NCBI RefSeq assembly: GCF_040712315.1 | Contig: NC_134015.1 | Span: forward strand, 52,119,464 to 52,183,463 | Origin: Castanea sativa | Lineage: Eukaryota > Streptophyta > Magnoliopsida > Fagales > Fagaceae | Length of the DNA stretch: 64,000 bases | Direction: 5' to 3' | Part shown: piece by piece, positions 27,400 through 38,608 of the stretch | How the letters are laid out: each line of letters begins with the position of its first letter | Position numbering within the stretch: position 1 is the stretch's first letter | Position numbers and translations under genes: made by a program | Notes under the pieces: model-generated | Databases searched by the model: none | Seen by the model: the letters and a program-made list of their open reading frames with translations, nothing else | Told to the model about the DNA's origin: nothing

Positions 27400-28365
27400 G
27401 AATTGATCTTTTTAACCCTCTTTCTGGCCAACAATCTGTATCTCATATCATGCAGGACAGTTCTTTTTCTTTATTTTTTTGGGTTCCCTGCCTAGATATT
27501 AAATTTGACTGAAATCTACTGCAATGATGGTCCAAGTTACATGTTGAAATCAAATGCACCCATATTGGGCGGTAGCTTCATTTCATACAATACAACCATT
27601 GTACAGATATTTACATTGTGGATTGCAATAGAGAAATAGCTGGACTAGATAATACATCATCAAATGTATTCCCAATTTATATATCAAATAATAGTCACAA
27701 CCAAGCAGGGCAGTGCAAGGGGACCCCTAAAATATAATCACATGTACCTGATTTGCTGGATCCCCGACTTCTTCAAGGTCTAAATTCTGTAAAATATTTC
27801 CTTCACCGGAGTTGATATTTGCAACTTCATTGACATGAAAATTTTATCTTCAGAATCTCAACAGCAGACTACACTATTCAAACCACATTTAGTGTATATT
27901 ATGGAAAGACAAACAATTTAAATCAAAAGAACAGAATTTCAATTGAGTATTAAAATTATCATTCCCTTGGTTATTATATTCAGCTATAAGACAGTAAAAA
28001 AGAGAATCTAACAACACTGCTCCATAATAATTTTCAAATTTTACAAGTAGTCCAGAAGTAATGGTAGATTTCTTAGCATGTTTTTTTGTATTTCATTTAT
28101 ATATTAATATAATCAATATTGTCTAATGTGAAAATAGAGAAAGGACACTGCAGACAAAGGCATTCCTTTACTTGCTTTAAAGAGGATCCCTTTTTGATAG
28201 ACCAATTTTGGCCAACCAATAAGCAGATTATGCCAATGTCAATCACCAAATTATCAACAATGAGAAGCGTATAGTTTCATCAATAACAACTTATAAATAA
28301 ATAAAAAAGCTTCATCAATAACAAAGGCTGGACTGATTTTGTTTTATTTTTTTGAGGATCAGAAA
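27400..28365. other. Intergenic or relic intron DNA
   Basis: AT-rich. A minus-strand open stretch at about 27748-27838 ends at a GT donor-like site but has no recognisable homology. The 3' exons expected for kaurene synthase (DDXXD region onward) were not found here. Confidence 0.4.
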
Positions 28366-29808
28366 GTTCAGGGAAGAAAAGGTTGCTGCAACAGAGAAGT
28401 AACAGTAGGCTTCAGCTTGTCTAATCTGCTCTCTATAACCCACCGGCTTACATGAGAATGGAAAATTGTACAAACAAAAGATGATATTAGGCTTCCTTGC
28501 ATTATTTAAAGCAAAAAGATATCTCAATGACCAACAATTTAATTGATTTTTTCTTGACACCATGGTCAAGTAACAACCACTATCCACTAGTAACAAGGAA
28601 AACCAGTGATTCCAGATTAAAATGATTTTTTGCCAACAAAAGGAGTTGCTTCTAGCCCAGTATGCCAACTTATCCTGCTACACGTGCCAACCTTTGACCC
28701 TGCTATAATAAGAATTTCAAGAAAATTCCAGTCATGATATCAAGATGGTTGAAACTACACAAAGATATTCAGATGTTGAAGTCTTGTACTGCCAATTTTA
28801 GGAAATCTTCATTGCCAGTAATTAAAGAACTGACATTAGAAGAATACAAAGATAAATAAAATATTCCACTAAAAATGGCAAATTCTTAAGCAGAATTAAA
28901 ATCTCCATATTCCATAAATAAAAGAATGAAGGACAAAAACCCACAATAGGTTTACCTATATGCAGTTTTTAAAATCCTTGTATTTCTTTTATTGTAATGC
29001 TCAATGGCTCTCCTGTTTGATAGACGATCCATATTTGCATGGTAAGGAAACTTAAGAGCATCATCCACCTGAAACGATCAAAGGTTGTAGTCTTCTGGCA
29101 ATTAACTGTGGATTATCCGATTATACAGTCAAGCATCACTAAATCAGTGAAAAAGGGTTTTATTGCAGGAAATTACCTGTTGGCCAACATATATATTTCA
29201 TCCGTCTGCATGAATTGAACCATTGGATAATTCTTATACCAGAAAGTTTGTTTCTCCAGAACAAATTCATCAGAATGTACGATGATTTCAGACGCGCTAA
29301 ATAATCCCAAGACAGCACCAATGTCTTCACATATCCTCCAGGGGAACTGGAGAATTGATCTTCTGAAAGTCAGGTAAATGGATCTACAAAACAGGATAAA
29401 GATATTAAAACTTACCTAAACAATCAAAATCATGTATGCTGTCTCCCAATTCAGAAAATACCTGAAGAAACATCATATCCATTAACACGTAGTACCCGAA
29501 ACGCCATTGCACAGGTGGCAGTATCTAAGAATATATCCCCCTCAGTCCTCACCCTGCAGCCAATATCTGCTTGTTGATAAATATCATCTCTCCCAATAAT
29601 CAAATGCTAAATGCAATCTACAGAATCAAAGTGATTTCTGGCTTGAAAAATTAATTGAAGAGAATGGTATGAATTTATTAATCTTCAAAGTGACTATCTA
29701 TCACACCACAATTGGTGCAATCACCTAAAAATGACATAACCTGTACGTTTCATCCAATACACTTTTGATCTCCTTCCTGAAATGCCAATTAATTCACAAC
29801 CTTTCAAG
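28366..29808 (-). pseudogene. KS: ent-Kaurene synthase-like terpene synthase pseudogene
   Basis: Relic of a class I diterpene synthase; kaurene synthase converts ent-copalyl diphosphate to ent-kaurene in plastids, feeding gibberellin synthesis. Minus-strand blocks occur in family order with GT-AG borders: 29808-29741 (LERL, then EIKSVLDETYR), 29576-29462 ([23 protein letters not shown]), 29383-29177 (DIGAVLGLF, ASEIIV, VLEKQ), 29068-28956 (VDDALKFPYHANMDRL, ILKTAYR), and about 28442-28366 (RWVIESRLDKLK, AYCYFSVAATF). The first block has an in-frame stop, the second a frameshift, the third frameshifts and a TGA, and the last a deletion plus frameshift. The upstream plastid-targeting exons and the downstream catalytic DDXXD exons are missing. 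It is non-functional. An origin from a related TPS-e/f gene is possible. Confidence 0.85.
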
Positions 29809-30012
29809 ACTGTCAACCATACAAAGATGAGTATATAAACTGTAGGAAGAAAAAATCAAAATTGGAATCAACCAACTAACTATCAAAGAAATCAGAAATG
29901 TAGCTAAAAATACATAGCACACTATAGACAAGTGTGGAGGGAGGAAACAGAATCCCCAAAACTTATCGAGTGGCCAAACAACTATCAGAGAAATCAGAAA
30001 TGTAACTAAGTG

Positions 30013-30341
30013 GGGCTGTGTGGCAAGCAGCTCCATTGTATCCCATTTGGTCCATTTGGAAGGAACGTAATGCCAGGTGCTTTGAGGGCAAAGAACTTGG
30101 CATGACCAAGCTGAAATATATATTCCTCAGGTCCTTGTATGAGTGGATATCACCACCTACATCATTTTCAATTTTGGGGTTCCTAGATTATTTGGCCTCC
30201 TTGAGATTTTCAAAGTTCTTTCTTTTTCAGATTTCTTTTTTTTCTTTTCTTTGTATGTCCTGATGTATACAGCTAGTGTATTGGGATCACACTTTTTTCA
30301 GATTTCAATAAAATTATTTACTTATTAAAAAAAAAAAAAAG
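30013..30341 (+). mobile_element. 5'-truncated LINE (L1-type) fragment
   Basis: The frame at 30018-30200 (IWSIWKERNARCFEGKE, then LKYIFLRSLYEWIS) matches the C-terminal end of plant L1 reverse-transcriptase polyproteins. A 3'UTR and a 14-base poly-A tail (30328-30341) follow. It lies just upstream of the kaurene synthase relic. Confidence 0.82.
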
Positions 30342-30654
30342 TATAAGATTGGAAGCCACTAAAAGTGAAGTTCAAGTTTCATTGATATTAGAACAATCTG
30401 AGTTTCAGAAATAACATGGAATTTCAAAATACAACTCAATGTGTAAATGTTTGTCAATGACTCAATCATGAGATTAACACCTCTTCTTCTTTGAATTTTT
30501 ATCATTTGTTATTTGTTTTGCCAATACTTCCACTTCTTTTTTGGCCTATATGCATGTCTCATTAATATGAAATAAGAGACCCAAGGTAGAAAGAACACAC
30601 CACTATAAGATAAAATAACTTACAGTTCCATTTCACAAATACAAGGCCTATTAA
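30342..30654. other. Intergenic DNA
   Basis: No gene or repeat recognised. Confidence 0.45.
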
Positions 30655-30670
30655 CTGATATCAGATATGT

Positions 30671-30802
30671 TTTTTTTTATAAGAAAGAAAGATGTATATT
30701 CAAAAAGCTGCTTTATGCAAAAAAGGCACAATGCAAATCAAAGGTTACAAAAAAGAGAAAAGCAAAAGAACAAAGAAGGAAATTAATTACAAAGAAGAAG
30801 AG
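30671..30802 (-). mobile_element. Short LINE-tail retroposon next to the PPR stop codon
   Basis: A T-run at its left end (poly-A of a minus-strand insert) and about 130 bases of 3'UTR-like sequence are bracketed by an 18-base direct repeat, CTGATATCAGATATGTTT (30655-30672 and 30803-30820). This is a target-primed insertion. The right-hand repeat overlaps the stop codon of the PPR gene by two bases, so the insert lies in that gene's 3'UTR. Confidence 0.88.
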
Positions 30803-30818
30803 CTGATATCAGATATGT

Positions 30819-33323
30819 TTACATTGCCCTCCTTGAAATTAGAGGCTTGGGAGGAGACATAGATCTAATTTCAGGTGCTGAACTGGGAAAAAGTGTGTTC
30901 AGTTTGTGCAGGAGGATATCAGACCTTGATGGAATCTCATTTAGAAGAAATTGTTGAACAATTGGTTTCTTAAACCACTCCATGACAGAATCTCCAGGGG
31001 CTCTTAGAACCACCTTACTGACCTCAAAAGGAGATTCTACTGAACTCAACATCTGTGCGACTACAATCTTCAAGGTAGGTCCTGTAACCAATTTAATGCG
31101 TCTTGGGACAGCACCATAATACAACATGCGTTTTCTGAATCTATGGAGGGTGTGTGTAACTGCTATAAGAGCAGCTCCCACCGACAAGTTTCTAACATCA
31201 AGGGACCAAGCAATATGTTGATCAAAGACTATTGCCTTTGGGAAAAGCTTGTTCTCATAGGCAACCTTCCAAACACATCGAGCTCGGTTCATCTGCCCCA
31301 TAAGAACAAGATAGTTAAGAAGAACATTGACAAAGTACCTTGCAGCCCCCTCTTCCAACTCATAATCAATGCTCTGAAAGAATTCCCTCACAAAAGATAA
31401 AACTGGCTGTTTCCTCTGCTCTGGGCCTGTGAAGAGTCCACACATGAAAGAGTGTGCCCTGTGTTTGGTAGCGCTAAGAATAGACATCAAATGCTTCTCA
31501 TTCTCCTCCTCCTGGCATCTCACAAGATGCGCTAGAATTGATGTGTATAGTATGAGATCAACTTTTGCAGCAGAGTTCACATATGTTTCAAGGAGAGGTT
31601 TGGCTGACTCATACAAACCATTCTTCATACATGACTCAAACAACTGTCGGATTATAAAATTATTTGTTCTAATACCTGATGAGCCCATGAAGCGTAACCA
31701 TCTCAAAGCAAGATCAACAGAACCATCCTTGATATACACCATCAAAACATCACTAGCACTCACATCAACAGAATACCCCATGGCCTTCATTTCAAGTAAA
31801 ATTTTGGCAGCCACATCCACAAGCTTCTTGTTAGCCAAAAGCGTCAATAGGGAAGTATAAGTACTTAAACCTGGTCTCATACCTGCATTCGTCATCGAGT
31901 TATAGAGCTTCATGGCAGAATCTACTTGTCCAGTGGCTGCATGCATTTCCAAGAGACAAGAATATGTAGATGGGGTTGGTAAAAATCCAGCCTTCTCCAT
32001 ATCTTTAAAGGCAGACATTGCAATATCAAGCTTCCCTGATTTTGCATGCGACTCAACAATCAATGTGTACAACCCAAAGTTAGGCCTAAACCCTGTTTTC
32101 TTCATCTCATCCCAAAGCCTAAGAGCAGTATCTAACTTCCCAGCCTTCACATATGACTCAATCAAAGAAGCATACATTGTAGCAGATGATCGGAGCCCAT
32201 AACCCTGCATTTCCATGTACACCTTCATTGAGGTGTCCAATCTCCCAGCTTTGCCCATTGAATCAACAAGCGACGAGAAGACATTGAAGCCAGGCCGAAA
32301 ATTCCTCTCTTTCATCTCTTGGAAGAGCTTAAAAGCAGCATCAAGACGGCCTGATTTTGCCAAACTTGGTATCATCAACTCATAAGTTGACCCATCCAAC
32401 AAACACCCTGCTGCTTCCATGCTTCCATATATCTCAAATGCCTTATAAGGCAAACCCTTATTCAAAAACAATGTAATAAGCGAGTTATATGTTTGGACAT
32501 CAATTTTACAACCTGAATCCTGAACCTTCTTAAAACAACAAAATGACACCTCCAATTTCTCAGCTTTAGCCAAATACTGAATAACCCGATTATACGCAGT
32601 AAATGATGAAATCCCATTATTACTAGAATCACTAACCATTTCATCAAACAACAATTGGATTCCATCAAAATCTCTATTTTGGTTTAACCCATCAAACAGC
32701 ATCACATAACACTCATCATTTGGCAAATACCATGACTGCCTCCTAGCCCATCTAAACAAACTCAAACAAGCATCACTATCCTTAACAACCTTCAAGGCCT
32801 GAGTAATGTGAGTCATAGTTGGTACAAATTGGAGTTTATCTAACTGGGTCTCCAACTCAGGTCCCCATTTCCACCTCTTCACAACCTCAACAATCTTAGC
32901 CACCGCTGAGGCATTCAAAAATGGCTTCTTTATCCCACCCACCATCACATGATCATCAACACCAGGCTCAACTGACCTCACACCTTTCCCACTGTAAATA
33001 ACACTCCCTGATTCATCTAAATACTCTATTTCCTCAGTCCACTCACCAGACCCACCATTACTGTCCTTTCCAGAAGAGTAATTTCTACTAAAACTAAGGT
33101 TGACAAAATTAGGGTCTTTTGGTAGAGAAAGCTTTTGGGAAATTGAATTGAAACCCATTATAGAGCTCAAAAAACTGAAGCTTTTGCAACATGAATACAG
33201 TTCAATTGTGTACAAATTAGGGGTTATTGAATTGAAAGAATGAAATGAAGAGGTACAGCTAGAAGTAGGGTTTCTGGTGAGTGAATAGAGAGTTCTAGGG
33301 TTCAATTTCCTACAATTAATCAT
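30819..33323 (-). CDS. EMB2217: PPR-SMR protein, EMB2217-like (mitochondrial)
   Basis: An intronless 834-aa pentatricopeptide-repeat protein. PPR proteins bind RNA in organelles and guide its processing or translation. The N-terminus (MINCRKLNPRTLYSLTRNP) is Ser/Arg-rich and lacks acidic residues, as in a mitochondrial presequence. P-type 35-residue repeats run from about residue 195 to 590, with phrases such as TYNSLITLFLNKG and TYTSLLTLLANKK. From about residue 707 a C-terminal SMR-like domain begins (SLDVRNLSVGAALIAVTHTL), with TGPT in the position of the usual TGxG loop. The length and order fit Arabidopsis At1g79490 (836 aa from memory), one of the few plant PPR-SMR proteins, whose loss arrests embryos. 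The start at 33321-33323 is the first Met, with a pyrimidine/purine-rich leader upstream. Antisense frames within it are shadows. Confidence 0.9.
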   Translation of the reverse strand: MINCRKLNPRTLYSLTRNPTSSCTSSFHSFNSITPNLYTIELYSCCKSFSFLSSIMGFNSISQKLSLPKDPNFVNLSFSRNYSSGKDSNGGSGEWTEEIEYLDESGSVIYSGKGVRSVEPGVDDHVMVGGIKKPFLNASAVAKIVEVVKRWKWGPELETQLDKLQFVPTMTHITQALKVVKDSDACLSLFRWARRQSWYLPNDECYVMLFDGLNQNRDFDGIQLLFDEMVSDSSNNGISSFTAYNRVIQYLAKAEKLEVSFCCFKKVQDSGCKIDVQTYNSLITLFLNKGLPYKAFEIYGSMEAAGCLLDGSTYELMIPSLAKSGRLDAAFKLFQEMKERNFRPGFNVFSSLVDSMGKAGRLDTSMKVYMEMQGYGLRSSATMYASLIESYVKAGKLDTALRLWDEMKKTGFRPNFGLYTLIVESHAKSGKLDIAMSAFKDMEKAGFLPTPSTYSCLLEMHAATGQVDSAMKLYNSMTNAGMRPGLSTYTSLLTLLANKKLVDVAAKILLEMKAMGYSVDVSASDVLMVYIKDGSVDLALRWLRFMGSSGIRTNNFIIRQLFESCMKNGLYESAKPLLETYVNSAAKVDLILYTSILAHLVRCQEEENEKHLMSILSATKHRAHSFMCGLFTGPEQRKQPVLSFVREFFQSIDYELEEGAARYFVNVLLNYLVLMGQMNRARCVWKVAYENKLFPKAIVFDQHIAWSLDVRNLSVGAALIAVTHTLHRFRKRMLYYGAVPRRIKLVTGPTLKIVVAQMLSSVESPFEVSKVVLRAPGDSVMEWFKKPIVQQFLLNEIPSRSDILLHKLNTLFPSSAPEIRSMSPPKPLISRRAM

Positions 33324-33830
33324 TGAATCTGAGTAATTAGGAATGTAAAGAAGAAGAAAAAAATTAGGGGTTTTGGGTATTGGAAATGCTTACCAGGCTA
33401 AAACCCTTTGCATTGATGCCCGCTTGTTTGCAATTTCGGTACTGAAGAGACTGAGAGAGAGGGGAAGAAGAGTGGTAATGGGCCGGGTTTTTTTATGAGG
33501 CCCAAGGCCCAATGACTGGATTGATGAATGAGGCCCTATCAAACTTTATGGTCACCAGACACCATATCACATTTTATCAAAAGAACCACGTATTGTAGTA
33601 AGTTCATAAAAATATAAATTTATAAATTTAAAAAAAAAAAAAAAGGCATCGTAAATTTTTAATAAGGATTGGTTGATTATTTTCAAGTCAACATCTACGG
33701 AAAAATATCACAAACCTCATAAAATTAAACTATAATATTTAATTTACTTAAACCAACTTCATGTCTACATCTAAGAGAAATAGGTGAAGTCACTTGGCAT
33801 AACTTCGACTTTTAAGCTCAACTTTTAGTA
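33324..33830. promoter_or_regulatory. 5' region of the PPR gene
   Basis: GC-richer sequence to about 33480 probably holds the leader and promoter, reading leftward. Beyond it is AT-rich DNA. Confidence 0.4.
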
Positions 33831-33831
33831 T

Positions 33832-34160
33832 ATAGGCTTGGTTTGAATACAGCGTTTTCTGCGTCTGTGTCTGAGTTTTCTGTTTTTTTTTTTTTTTCTT
33901 CTTCTTCTGCTGCTGCAGCACGGGTCAGGGGGGACAAGGCTACTGTTCATGTTACTGTGCATGAACAGTAGCCGCATTTTGCTGACTTTCAGCACATTTG
34001 TGGGTCCCGTGTACTGTTCATGGGACCCACAAACTTTACTTTACATAATTTTTTTTATTAAAAATGGGTCTCACGGTACTATTCACACATTTAAAAATTA
34101 TTTTGGTACAGTGTTTTCAGTTTTCAGTTTTCAGCAATAAGCTCCATCCAAACGGACCCA
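33832..34160. mobile_element. Hairpin-rich MITE, copy 1
   Basis: The ends contain GGCTTGGTTTGAATAC and, on the complement, GGGTCCGTTTGGATGG. Inside is a perfect 14-base inverted repeat, GGCTACTGTTCATG / CATGAACAGTAGCC (33938-33951 and 33960-33973), and a 9-base pair GTGGGTCCC / GGGACCCAC. The right half (CACATTTAAAAATTATTTTG, then TACAGTGTTTT and AGCAATAAG) is shared with the element at 38806-39048. Confidence 0.72.
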
Positions 34161-34164
34161 TAAT

Positions 34165-34578
34165 ATACTGGTCGCTAATCTGTGTGGTGTACAGGAATTT
34201 ATTGGAAAATAAATTTAATCCGTCTTTTATTCTATTAAATTTAATTCATCTTTTATTCTTTTAAAATAATAGTTTAAGTCTAATGATAAAAAACAATCAT
34301 TGTGTAACAGATGCAATAAATTAACATTCTATTGAAACTACAAAAAAATGGTATAACATCATTTTGAGTAGTAGATCTATAGTTTTATAACATCTTAAAC
34401 TGTTTTTTTTCTTAATGGCATAATGTGTTAGGATCACCAAAAAAAAAAAGTATGTGAAAAATATAACAATGAAAAGTTGTTCTTAGAGGGTCAGAAATGC
34501 ATTAATTTTGTTAAATAAAATCATAACTTTTATCACATTTTATAATAACTATACGAATTTATAGCATTTATCTTTTAG
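34165..34578. other. Intergenic DNA
   Basis: AT-rich; nothing recognised. Confidence 0.45.
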
Positions 34579-34581
34579 TTA

Positions 34582-35554
34582 GAGCATCAATAGTGGGCCT
34601 GCCATATGCCAAATGTAAGGTACATTTAGCATTCAGGCCCATTACATGCTCAGCAACTAGAATGCCAAAATTGGGAAAGGCTAAATTTTTTTGGCATAGT
34701 GCTACAGTACCATCTTAAATGTAAGATGGTACTATAGCTTAATGGGATAAAAAAAAATTAATACTCTCTCTCCTCATTTTTAACCCCAAAATTTCTCTCT
34801 CCTCTCTCATTATTTCTCTTATTTTCTCTCTCTTCCTTCTCTATTTCTCATCTACTCTCTACTCTCTTTAGACCCAAGACCCTGTGCTCTCTCCGATGAC
34901 CCTCTCTTTCCAATAAGTTAGATGTTTGCATGTTTAAAATCTGAAAGGCTATCCGATTAAGTACTTTCGAGAAGCTGAGATTAGGGTCAACGTGGGTTTT
35001 AACAACGATGGAGATCGTGGGTTTTGACGACGGTGGGTCTGTGGCTGGGTTTGGATCGATGTGAGGGCTCCGATGGGTTTGAATTAGAGCTCTGATGGCT
35101 CCGATAGTGATTCCGACGAGGCATCGGTGGTGGGTTTCTTTGGAGGTATGGTGGCTGTTGCTAGCTCCAATTGGTTTGATGGTGTGTGTGTGTGTGTGTG
35201 TTAATGGTTTGATGGTTTGTGTTTGTGCGTGTGTGTGGCTCTGTTGATGGTTTGTGTTTGTGTGTGTGTGGGTGGTGATGGGGTTGGATAGGTGGATCGG
35301 TGTATCATGGGTTTGTGTGTGTGTGTGGCTCTGTGTGTTGAAATCGGTGCTAAAGGTTGAGGGAGAAAGAGATGAAAAGGAATAGAAAAAGAGAAATAGT
35401 AAAAAAAGGAATAAAATAGATTATTTAAATAAAATGTGAAAAAATAGAATTTTGGGATGTTGGATGTGTTGTAAAATGGTATGGTATAATTGATAAAAGT
35501 AGTTTTTTAAGATAGTAAAATGGGATGGGATAACATTTCCTAATGTTGATGCTC
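34582..35554. mobile_element. PIF/Harbinger-like non-autonomous transposon, copy 2
   Basis: A 973-bp element with inverted ends GAGCATCAATAGTGGG (34582) and, on the complement, GAGCATCAACATTAGG (ending 35554), flanked by TTA on both sides (34579-34581 and 35555-35557). The right subterminal stretch (ATGGTATGGTATAATTGATA, then TTTTTTAAGATAGTAAAATG) is the inverse of the left end of the element at 7229-8181. The interior has (TG)n and GGTTTG-rich sequence and no transposase. Confidence 0.83.
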
Positions 35555-35557
35555 TTA

Positions 35558-36535
35558 AGGCTGTATTAGAGGAATGGAGTTTTTCTTAAATGGATGTGTT
35601 TATGGTTAATATTTACACAGTACCTTTGTTTCAATGGCCAATTAACGTTTTACAAAATTGACCAAAATGACATTTTACCCCGGTCAAAGTTTGCATCAAA
35701 TTTTTCAGAACAAAAAATAATAATAATAAAATAAAGAATAATTTGAACAATTATTCTGCATGAACTTTTCACTGAAAAGCCAATCTCGATTCAACTTGCA
35801 CCTAAAGCGCGCAACAAACCATTTCCCAATTTTCAATTTCATTATTAGTTGTCTCAACTTCATATTGCTACTATACTAAACACCTCTTTAGATGCGTACT
35901 TAGAAGCGTAGCATTCCATAAAAACCTCTTGCCCAATAAACATTAAGCAGGAAAAGCAAACTGCCCAAAAAAACATACAACTACTTCACACTCTTGGCTT
36001 TAGTATTCTTTGAACCAAATGCTTACTAAACATTAGATTTTGTATATCAAATTGTTACACACTCCAAATGCTTTTATTCATTGGATAAAATTTTCACAAT
36101 TACTACAACAAGCCATTGAAAAAAATTATATAGCAATAGTAACTAATAATGCTAGGTTTCTATCTTTTTCTTAAAGCTAACATAGTGATGTTTGAGGAAA
36201 CATTTCAACTTAATGAGGTGTGAGTAGAACGCAAATCAAACTAAACTCTTAGGATAAGCCACTGATATAAACTAATGCAGGTCCTCCCATTCTTTCTTGC
36301 AAGCCAATAGTCACTGTAAAAGTTATCACGATTACTCAATTTCATGCAATTCAAAAGAAACCAATACTAAAAAATCACACACACAAATTGATGATGCCAA
36401 AAAATCGTCAGTAAGTCACACGGTCCTCACGTACTCGATACTAGACCTGTGCAATACAGAAAAAGAAGAAGACTTTATAAAGAGTATCGGTGTGGTATCG
36501 GCCAAATACCCTCCGAATGTTAAGTTAGAAAACTC
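35558..36535. other. Intergenic DNA
   Basis: AT-rich; the open frame at 36297 has no recognisable domain. Confidence 0.45.
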
Positions 36536-36539
36536 TTCA

Positions 36540-37990
36540 CAACTCTAGAGTGCCGGAGTTAGGGTAAATTATGCGTACCTTGGTCTGTGAGGGTTTTAGG
36601 GTTTTTATAATAACGTAGAGTTGACATCCATTTCTTGGTGGAAAAGGTCTTTCTTTATAGAGAAGATCTTTATTAGTACACGCATATCGCGGTATACTTT
36701 CCTTGTAGGGATTCCTTTGATTAGAGTTAATCATGAGGCACAAGGTGTTTCTTATATACATATTCTTGGAGGCCAAGTATAGTCATGCTAGACCTGTCAT
36801 TATTTCCTTTCTTGCCTTCAACTGTCTACCCGTCAGCTTCTTATCTCGTCTAGGTGTAGATGCCGTTAGGTAGTAGGATGAAGTTGTTGGCTTTGAAACT
36901 GACAACTGCACCTTGGTGAAGTCGTCAGCATTGAGGCTGACGGCTTCACCTTGCGTGAAGTTGACAGCATGCATGATAGCTTCTTTTATTTTACCAATTA
37001 AAATCACCTCTATCAATACACGTATTGATCTTTTCCATATAGAGATTCCTTTGATTAAGGTCAATCGTGGGGTACAAGATGTTTCCTTGTATAGACATTC
37101 GTGGGGATTAAGTTTACCCTATATTGAATTTATTGGCCTCTTCCGAACCCGTCAATCTCTTGCATCTCTTGAGGGTACCCGTCATCTTAAGCGGATGCCT
37201 GTTAGGTGCCGTGGGGCCATCAGCCTTCATGGTGTTGTCGCTTTGATCCCCGTCTACTAATGGGAAGCAGACAGGTCGAGAGAAATTATCGCCTTCCTTG
37301 TGTGTTGTGCCTTGAATCTTATTAACGAGAACACCCTTATCAGCCAGGTCCTACTAGAAGAGGCATAAACCTTGACGGGTCAGTGACGGAGTATTCCATC
37401 TTAATGGGTCAAAGTGCTCGAAGGACTTTGTTGGACGAAAATACCCTTATTATTGTGCAAGTTGGTTTGTTGATTGGACGAGTATAGTGGATCGTCTGCC
37501 AAAAGTGTCTCATCGATTTATATGAGTTAGTGTTGATGAGTATGATACCTAGTGACCCCTTAATATGTAACGACAATCAAGGCGGTGTCAAGAAAGGTAC
37601 CTGACGATCGCTGGGTCCCTGATGACCCCTAGGTAAACTTGACAACCCATTGATATGTGACGACCATCAATGCAGAGTGTGTTGCGTAGTGTTAAGGAAG
37701 GTACATGATGACCGTTGGGTCCCTAATAACCCCTAGGTACTTGACAACCCATTGATATGTGACGATCGTCAAGACGGAGCGTGCCGCGTAGTGTTGAGGA
37801 AGGTACATGATGACTATTGGGTCCCTGACGACACCTTAGTACTTGACGACCCCTTAGTACTTGACGACCCATTGATACGTGACGACCGTCGAGGCAGAGC
37901 ACGTCACATAGTGTCACACTTCCTTTGTGACCGACGATACTTTTGGTGAGCTCATGATGCTCTTGGTGACCGAAGACTCTAAGGTGTTGG
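36540..37990. repeat. Repetitive LTR-like region
   Basis: GC-richer than its surroundings, with no coding frame. An internal repeat pairs about 36665-36755 with 37015-37105 (shared ATTCCTTTGATTA, GTCAATC, GTACAAG words). It also carries the minisatellite described separately. The composition and long non-coding GC-rich character suggest a solo or broken LTR, but I could not fix its ends or a target duplication. Confidence 0.45.
37596..37930. repeat. Minisatellite with ~103-bp unit
   Basis: Units start GGTAC(C/A)TGA at 37596, 37700 and 37802. Each carries TTGGGTCCCT-like, CCTAGGTACTTGACAACCC-like and CCATTGATATGTGACGA segments. A shorter inner duplication (CTTAGTACTTGACGACC) occurs in the last unit, and a partial unit precedes the first. 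Confidence 0.9.
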
Positions 37991-38605
37991 AAAAATTTTT
38001 GTAACTGGTGAAAATATTCCTTATCACAAACCAAAATTCAATAATGTCAATCAAAAAAATCCATTGTACATACAATTCAAAATAAACCAAAACTAAAAAA
38101 AACCATTCTCTACTTCTTTTTCAGTTGTGCCCTTCTTTTCATTCTTCTTCATCATTCAACCTTAATTAAAACCAATAATCCAAATACCTAAATCAAAGAC
38201 ACTCAACCTAAAATGACAAAACTTAATTCATATTTAACACCACTTTTTCTTGTTTAAAAATACCTACACTGTAATGGTTCTGACGATATATAGGTAGAGG
38301 CTGGGCTGAAGGTGGGGCGATGGTTTGACATGGTGGCAACCTTCAGAGGTTTTAAGAAAGACAAAGAGAATGACTAAACTTGTCAAAGGAGAAGGAGAAT
38401 CGGAATGGAAGAGAGTGTCTAAAATTTGAATGCGTAAGGTTCGCATAAAACTATAATGAAAGTCGAGTAATAGGTTTGGAAAAAAAAATTAAAAGAATTA
38501 AAATGAGATTTGAAAAATAGAGAAAAGAAATACTGATGTGGAAATTTGTGAAGTTAGCAAAACTAATGTGGCATCATATTATGAAATCAAATAAAAGTCA
38601 AAAGT
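37991..38605. other. Intergenic DNA
   Basis: AT-rich; no gene recognised. Confidence 0.45.
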
Positions 38606-38608
38606 ATC

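Noticed and set aside
27748..27838. Minus-strand exon-like stretch ending at a donor-like GT
   Set aside because: No recognisable homology to the kaurene synthase C-terminus or another family; too short to support.
31143..32202. Several plus-strand open frames
   Set aside because: They are antisense shadows of the PPR-SMR coding sequence.
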